From contig JBFEWO010000041.1 of NCBI GenBank assembly GCA_041546305.1, positions 1 to 19,373 on the forward strand: a DNA stretch of 19,373 bases, in the 5' to 3' direction. The notes beneath the pieces were generated by a model. It worked only from the letters and a program-made list of their open reading frames with translations, was not told the DNA's origin and made no database searches. Positions 15,076 to 19,373 of the stretch are shown one piece after another; the stretch's first letter is position 1, and each line of letters begins with the position of its first letter. The position numbers and the translations under genes were made by a program. This stretch comes from JBFEYJ01 sp041546305. GTDB lineage: Bacteria; Pseudomonadota; Gammaproteobacteria; Thiohalomonadales; Thiohalomonadaceae.

Positions 15076-17634
15076 CTAGGCGCCCACCACTTCCGCCTGC
15101 CCCGACCACCACATAATCTGCGCCGCCTCGGCAGGGACCCGCGCGGCAGAGTGGCCTGGCACCAGTCGTGGAGTGAAATCCCGCCATGGCCGCTGAGTAT
15201 TCACCTCGATGCCGTAGCGATAGCCGTTCATGGAGCCGGGGATTTCTCCCAGGGGCTGCATCGGCTCGCACCACGGCACCTCCTCACCCATCGGAGCATC
15301 CGCATAGAGCTGCACCGCAACATGCTCTGGAGAAAGACGGCCAAGATAGGCCTGCAGCTCAAACCGCCACCCATCGTTCTGCTGCTCGATGCGCAGGTCT
15401 CCGAGGTGCAGCTCATGCCAGTGCGCTACCAGCAACTGCGCCCACTGCCTTAACTCACCAGCCAGTCTCCCGCTATCGGCGGCCCGCCGGCGGAAGCCTT
15501 CGGCGGCAGGCAGGTAATACCGTTCCACGTAATCACGCACCATGCGGTTGGCACTGAACTGCGGCGCCAGCTGGGCCATACTGGCCCGCATACACGCCAC
15601 CCACTGGCGGGGAATGCCCGTTTCGTCGCGCCGGTAAAAGGCCGGGACCACCTCCTGCTCCAACAGCCGATAAAGCTCTTCCGCCTCGATCACGTCCCAC
15701 TTCGGGTCTCTGCGCTCCTCGTCATTTCCGATCGCCCAGCCGAAATCCGAGGCATAGGCCTCGGCCCACCAACCATCGAGCACCGAAAGGTTAAGCCCGC
15801 CGTTATTCAGCACCTTCATGCCGCTGGTACCGCAGGCCTCCCAGGGGCGGCGAGGGGTATTGATCCAGACATCCACCCCCTGAACCAGCTCCTGGGCCAG
15901 GGCAATGTCATAATCCTCGAGAAATACCGCATGCTTGCGCACCTCAGGACGCTGCACAAACTGCACCCACTGCTGCAGCAGACACTTGCCCTGTTCATCG
16001 GCCGGGTGGGCCTTGCCGGCGACGATAATCTGAACCGGGTGCTCGGCGTTGGTCAGCAGGCGCACCAGTCTCGGCGGATCGAACAGCAGCAGGTTGGGCC
16101 GCTTGTATTCGGTAAAGCGACGGGCAAAGCCGATTGTCAACACATTGGGGTCGAGTACGTTGCGTGACTGTTCCACTACCTCAGGCTCCTCGCCACGCTG
16201 CGCCAGCTGGCGCACCAGCCGCTCACGGGCATACTCCACCATGTCCCGCCGTTCCTCGCCGTCCAGGCTCCACAGCATCTCATCATCCAAACCGGCGATC
16301 GCCTCGCTCAGGGATTCCACATCGCCACGCCAGCGATCCTTGCCCGCGGCTTGGGTCCACAGCTCATCGGCCCAGGGAGAATCCCAGGAAGGCACATGCA
16401 CCCCGTTGGTCACATGGCCTATCGGGACCTCCGCCAGCGGCCAGTTCGGATAAAGATCCTTGAACAGCTCACGGCTGACCTTCCCATGCAGCTGGCTCAC
16501 CCCGTTGGCGTGGGCACAAAACCGGAGCGCCAGGCAGGCCATACTGAACTCTTCACCATGATCTCCCGGGTTCTGCCGCCCCAGTCCGATCAACGCATCT
16601 CTTTCCACCCCGAGCTGCTCAGCATAGCGACGCCCATACTTCTCCAGTAACGACACCTCGAAGCGGTCAAAACCCGCCGCTACCGGGGTATGTGTGGTAA
16701 AAATATTGCCGGCACGGGTGGCCCAAAGGGCAGTATGAAAATCACAATTGTTACGCTGCATGAAACTGAGCGCACGCTCCGCGGTGACAAAGGCGGCATG
16801 CCCTTCATTCAGGTGACAAACCTCCACCGGCAGGTTCAGGGCCTCAATAAGACGCCAGCCGCCGATCCCCAGGGCGAACTCCTGAATCAATCGCTGCTCC
16901 TTGCCACCACCGTAGAGTTTTCCGGTAATGCCCCGATCACTGGGGGCATTGATCGGATCGTTACTGTCCAACAGGTATAGGGGCACTCGCCCCACCTGCG
17001 CCAGCCAGACCCGAAGACGCATCACCCTTCCGGGCAAATGGATGGGCACCGTCAGCCAGGCCCCATCCGGAGCAGGAACGGGGCGTACCGGCAGGCTGGC
17101 CGAATCGTTATAGGGATAGACCTCCTGCTGCCAGCCGGAAACATCCAGTACCTGACGGAAGTAACCCTCCTGGTACAGCAGGCCGATGCCGATTAGCGGC
17201 ACGCCGAGATCACTGGCCGCTTTGAGAAAGTCACCAGCCAGCACGCCCAGCCCCCCCGCATACAGGGGCAGGGCCTCACCAAGACCGAACTCCATACTGA
17301 AATAGGCTATCCGGGAAAGTGGCTGCCCGGGATAGGACTCGCTGTACCAGCCTGGACTGGAGTGGTAGGCATCGCGCGCCTCACTCAACTCGGCCAGGAA
17401 GCGCATGAACACCTCATCCTCCTTGAGAGCAGACAACCTCGATTTGGTCAGGTTTTGCAGCACTTCGTAGGGGTTTTCGGTCTGCTCCCAGCCTTTCTCA
17501 TCAATATGCTTCCACAGAACATCCGCCTCGTGACTCCAGGTCCAACGCAGATCCAGGGCCAGCTCGGTCAGCTTATCGACCAGTTCGGCCAGTTCAGCCG
17601 GGAGGTCGGGAGAGAGGAAACGCAGGCTTTTCAT
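15076..17634 (-). CDS. glgP: Alpha-glucan (glycogen) phosphorylase, DUF3417-containing type
   Basis: Cytoplasmic PLP-dependent phosphorylase that releases glucose-1-phosphate from glycogen or maltodextrins. The 852 residues comprise an N-terminal DUF3417 domain (about 10-115) and the GT35 catalytic region of the short TIGR02094-like class. Seen: His316 in FTTHTPVAAG, the phosphate-site region GFARRFTEYKR (502-512), AGKAHPAD (539-546), and the PLP lysine Lys607 in CGTSGMKVLNNGG. No truncation. ATG 17634 gives the usual MKSL start; the ribosome-binding site is weak (GCGG). The gene lies downstream of oxyR on the same strand (109-nt gap) with no other glycogen gene in the window. The symbol glgP is by function; it is not the E. 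coli MalP/GlgP length class. Confidence 0.93.
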   Translation of the reverse strand: MKSLRFLSPDLPAELAELVDKLTELALDLRWTWSHEADVLWKHIDEKGWEQTENPYEVLQNLTKSRLSALKEDEVFMRFLAELSEARDAYHSSPGWYSESYPGQPLSRIAYFSMEFGLGEALPLYAGGLGVLAGDFLKAASDLGVPLIGIGLLYQEGYFRQVLDVSGWQQEVYPYNDSASLPVRPVPAPDGAWLTVPIHLPGRVMRLRVWLAQVGRVPLYLLDSNDPINAPSDRGITGKLYGGGKEQRLIQEFALGIGGWRLIEALNLPVEVCHLNEGHAAFVTAERALSFMQRNNCDFHTALWATRAGNIFTTHTPVAAGFDRFEVSLLEKYGRRYAEQLGVERDALIGLGRQNPGDHGEEFSMACLALRFCAHANGVSQLHGKVSRELFKDLYPNWPLAEVPIGHVTNGVHVPSWDSPWADELWTQAAGKDRWRGDVESLSEAIAGLDDEMLWSLDGEERRDMVEYARERLVRQLAQRGEEPEVVEQSRNVLDPNVLTIGFARRFTEYKRPNLLLFDPPRLVRLLTNAEHPVQIIVAGKAHPADEQGKCLLQQWVQFVQRPEVRKHAVFLEDYDIALAQELVQGVDVWINTPRRPWEACGTSGMKVLNNGGLNLSVLDGWWAEAYASDFGWAIGNDEERRDPKWDVIEAEELYRLLEQEVVPAFYRRDETGIPRQWVACMRASMAQLAPQFSANRMVRDYVERYYLPAAEGFRRRAADSGRLAGELRQWAQLLVAHWHELHLGDLRIEQQNDGWRFELQAYLGRLSPEHVAVQLYADAPMGEEVPWCEPMQPLGEIPGSMNGYRYGIEVNTQRPWRDFTPRLVPGHSAARVPAEAAQIMWWSGQAEVVGA

Positions 17635-17743
17635 CCGCCGTTCGCGTAGCGCCTCAGCATCAGTCAGGGAAGAGATACTTCCAGCGTATCTGCGAGCGGC
17701 GGAAATGCAACGGTATCGCAGGCGGCCAATGGGCCACAGGAGT

Positions 17744-18643
17744 TTAAACGGTAACGCTCAGGCGGATTGTTTCGGCCAGCGACTTGAAGGTCTCCTCTCG
17801 ATAGCTCTCCTTGCGATAGAGCATCCCGATGCGCCGACTCGGCGGGGGGGCTCCAAAGGGCAGGTAGTGCACCGCATCCTGTTTGCTACGCCGTTTCGGC
17901 ACCGCCAGTTCCGGGATAAGCGTAATTCCCATCCCCTCCCCCACCATATGGCGCAGGGTCTCCAGGCTGGTGGCATGAAAGGCGCCCTGTTCGCTGGCAC
18001 CTGCGCTGAAACAGACATCCAGGGCGTGTTCGCGCAGGCAGTGCCCCTCCTCCAGCAGCATCACCTCCCGGGTATTCAGATCCGAAAGATGTGCTTCCCG
18101 CTGCTTCACCAGAGGATCTTCCTTCGGCAGGGCCAGCCAGAACGGTTCGCTGAAAAGGTCGATTTCCTCAAAGTCCGCCGTCCCCGCCACCGGCAAAGCC
18201 AGCACCGCCAAATCCAGCTCGGCGCTACGCAGCCGCTCCAGCAAAGTGGCCGTTTGCTGCTCATGCAACCAGAGCTTCAAACTGGGAAAGGCCTTTTTGA
18301 TCGACGGCATGATGAGCGGCAACAGATAGGGGGCGACGGTCGGTATCAAGCCCAGCTGCAACTCACCGGCCATCGGGTCATGAAAACTTTGGGCAATCTC
18401 GGCGATCCCCCGGGCAGCGGTCAGCACCCGCCGTGCCTGCGCCGCCACCGCCTTACCTGCATCGGTCATCACCACCTGGCGGGTACTGCGCTCGATAAGC
18501 TGCACCCCGAGGCGCTCCTCGAGCTTCTTGAGCTGGCCACTTAATGTGGGCTGGCTGACAAAACAGCGCTCCGCCGCCCGATGAAAGTGGCGTTCCTCTT
18601 CGACCGCGACTAAATATTCCAGATCACGCAGATTAATCGCCAT
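17744..18643 (-). CDS. oxyR: Hydrogen peroxide sensor OxyR, LysR-family regulator
   Basis: LysR-type transcription activator of the peroxide response. The 299 residues hold an N-terminal winged helix (about 1-60, RDLEYLVAVEEERHFHRAAE, CFVSQPTLSGQLKKLE) and a regulatory domain. The two redox cysteines are present, Cys202 (EEGHCLREHAL) and Cys211 (LDVCFSAGA), nine residues apart as in E. coli Cys199/Cys208. This separates it from other LysR proteins. ATG 18643 has a GGGGG stretch upstream. It is divergent from the peroxiredoxin–glutaredoxin gene, with palindromic candidate operators between them, so autoregulation and activation of the peroxidase are likely (inference). Confidence 0.95.
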   Translation of the reverse strand: MAINLRDLEYLVAVEEERHFHRAAERCFVSQPTLSGQLKKLEERLGVQLIERSTRQVVMTDAGKAVAAQARRVLTAARGIAEIAQSFHDPMAGELQLGLIPTVAPYLLPLIMPSIKKAFPSLKLWLHEQQTATLLERLRSAELDLAVLALPVAGTADFEEIDLFSEPFWLALPKEDPLVKQREAHLSDLNTREVMLLEEGHCLREHALDVCFSAGASEQGAFHATSLETLRHMVGEGMGITLIPELAVPKRRSKQDAVHYLPFGAPPPSRRIGMLYRKESYREETFKSLAETIRLSVTV

Positions 18644-18672
18644 AAGTGGCCCCCAGTTAAATCGCCATCACC

Positions 18673-18689
18673 TATCAATACAATTGATA
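18673..18689. promoter_or_regulatory. Candidate OxyR operator 1, perfect 17-bp palindrome
   Basis: TATCAAT-ACA-ATTGATA is a perfect inverted repeat with 7-bp arms and a 3-nt centre, located 30 nt upstream of the oxyR start and within the divergent promoter region. It contains the T-N11-A core typical of LysR-type binding sites. Confidence 0.7.
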
Positions 18690-18703
18690 TAAACGATTTT
18701 ATC

Positions 18704-18726
18704 TATCAATGCAATTCTCCCATACT
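18704..18726 (+). promoter_or_regulatory. Candidate OxyR operator 2 and -10 of the peroxiredoxin promoter
   Basis: TATCAATGCAATT (18704-18716) repeats 12 of the first 13 bases of operator 1, exactly 31 bp (about three helical turns) downstream. It is followed by CATACT (18721-18726), a plausible -10. An OxyR tetramer bound here would overlap the -35 position, the usual arrangement for OxyR activation. Inferred from sequence only. Confidence 0.5.
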
Positions 18727-18789
18727 GGCTCCGTGTTCAGCAGACGACCCGTCTGCCCTGGTTAAACTCGATAGAGAAGGAGTAGATCC

Positions 18790-19373
18790 ATGTTGCAGAG
18801 CAAAGAAGGACAGAAGGTACCCAGCGTTGTTTTCAAGACCCGCGAAAATGGCGAGTGGCGCGATGTCAGCTCGGATGAGCTGTTCAAGGGCAAGACCGTG
18901 GTGGTGTTCTCGCTGCCCGGCGCCTTCACTCCGACCTGTTCCTCCACCCACCTGCCGCGTTTCAACGAACTGGCTGGCGTATTCAAGGCCAACGGTGTGG
19001 ATGACATCATCTGCATGTCCGTAAACGACGCCTTCGTCATGGATGCGTGGAAAAAGGACCAGGAAGCCGATAATGTCAGACTCATTCCCGATGGCAACGG
19101 CGAGTTCACCGAGGGCATGGGGATGCTGGTCGACAAGTCGCACCTTGGCTTCGGCAAGCGCTCCTGGCGCTACTCGATGCTGGTCAAGGATGGTGTGGTA
19201 GAGAAGCAGTTCATCGAGCCGGAGGTCGAGGGCGACCCCTTCGAGGTCTCCGATGCCGACACCATGCTGCGCTACATCAACCCGAATGCCCAGGCACCGG
19301 CCTCGGTCAGCATTATCACCCGCCCCGGCTGTCCGTTCTGCGCCAAGGCGAAGAAGATGCTGGAGGAACGCGG
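18790..19373 (+). CDS. Peroxiredoxin–glutaredoxin hybrid protein (Prx5-Grx), truncated by window end
   Basis: Hybrid thiol peroxidase that reduces H2O2 and alkyl hydroperoxides in the cytoplasm using an attached glutaredoxin and glutathione. The visible 194 residues include a Prx5-type domain (about 1-160) with peroxidatic Cys50 in PGAFTPTCSSTH, and the start of a glutaredoxin domain with the CPFC active site (Cys181, Cys184) in TRPGCPFCAKAKK. The glutaredoxin fold continues past the edge. ATG 18790 follows AAGGAG at an ideal distance. It is divergent from oxyR, with candidate OxyR sites in between, as known for this hybrid in several gammaproteobacteria. Confidence 0.95.
   Translation, partial: MLQSKEGQKVPSVVFKTRENGEWRDVSSDELFKGKTVVVFSLPGAFTPTCSSTHLPRFNELAGVFKANGVDDIICMSVNDAFVMDAWKKDQEADNVRLIPDGNGEFTEGMGMLVDKSHLGFGKRSWRYSMLVKDGVVEKQFIEPEVEGDPFEVSDADTMLRYINPNAQAPASVSIITRPGCPFCAKAKKMLEER

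Noticed and set aside
14921..15274. Minus-strand frame between glucan phosphorylase and dapF, checked for a small lipoprotein such as LppL
   Set aside because: The translated end shows no signal peptide or lipobox, and most of the frame overlaps the phosphorylase gene.

Overview
The window looks like chromosomal DNA from a GC-rich gammaproteobacterium. The main reasons are the tight dapF–DUF484–xerC cluster, the oxyR gene divergent from a peroxiredoxin–glutaredoxin hybrid, and a DesA-type fatty acid desaturase. A Chromatiales-like or sulfur-oxidiser relative would fit from memory of such gene sets, but the sequence alone does not prove a genus. I see no transposase, phage gene, CRISPR array, rRNA or tRNA, so this reads as core or near-core chromosome.

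Layout. Positions 1-541 (minus) hold the N-terminal part of a membrane fatty acid desaturase that runs off the left edge. Positions 666-2642 (minus) hold a complete HyuA-type hydantoinase/oxoprolinase subunit with no HyuB partner in view. Diverging from it, positions 2812-6854 (plus) carry a four-gene Gld-like ABC export operon: ATPase, six-helix permease, GldG-like auxiliary protein and a DUF4340 anchored protein. It is followed by mutM (6934-7749) and a 61-residue PLDc_N-type membrane peptide (7928-8113).

Positions 8187-10995 (minus) encode an overlapping histidine kinase and LuxR-family response regulator. The kinase has a PDZ-like extracytoplasmic segment, a multi-helix membrane domain and a HisKA_3 core whose ATP-lid Asp/Gly motif is degenerate. 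Upstream is an AT-rich promoter-like region and then a strong intrinsic terminator (about 11174-11199). That terminator closes a minus-strand block reading dapF, DUF484, xerC, DUF971 and an unrecognised cysteine-tailed protein. The first three genes are translationally coupled (a 4-nt overlap and a 2-nt gap).

The right end has a DUF3417-containing alpha-glucan phosphorylase (15076-17634, minus), oxyR (17744-18643, minus) and the divergent, truncated peroxiredoxin–glutaredoxin gene (18790 to the edge). A 17-bp perfect palindrome and a second partial copy 31 bp away lie between the last two and look like OxyR operators.

Together the genes cover envelope export, DNA repair (mutM), chromosome dimer resolution (xerC), lysine and peptidoglycan precursor synthesis (dapF), glycogen breakdown and peroxide defence. 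I found no unambiguous new system. The least described parts are the GldG-like/DUF4340 operon, the ComP-like kinase with its altered ATP-binding motif, and the unknown gene at 11222-11896.
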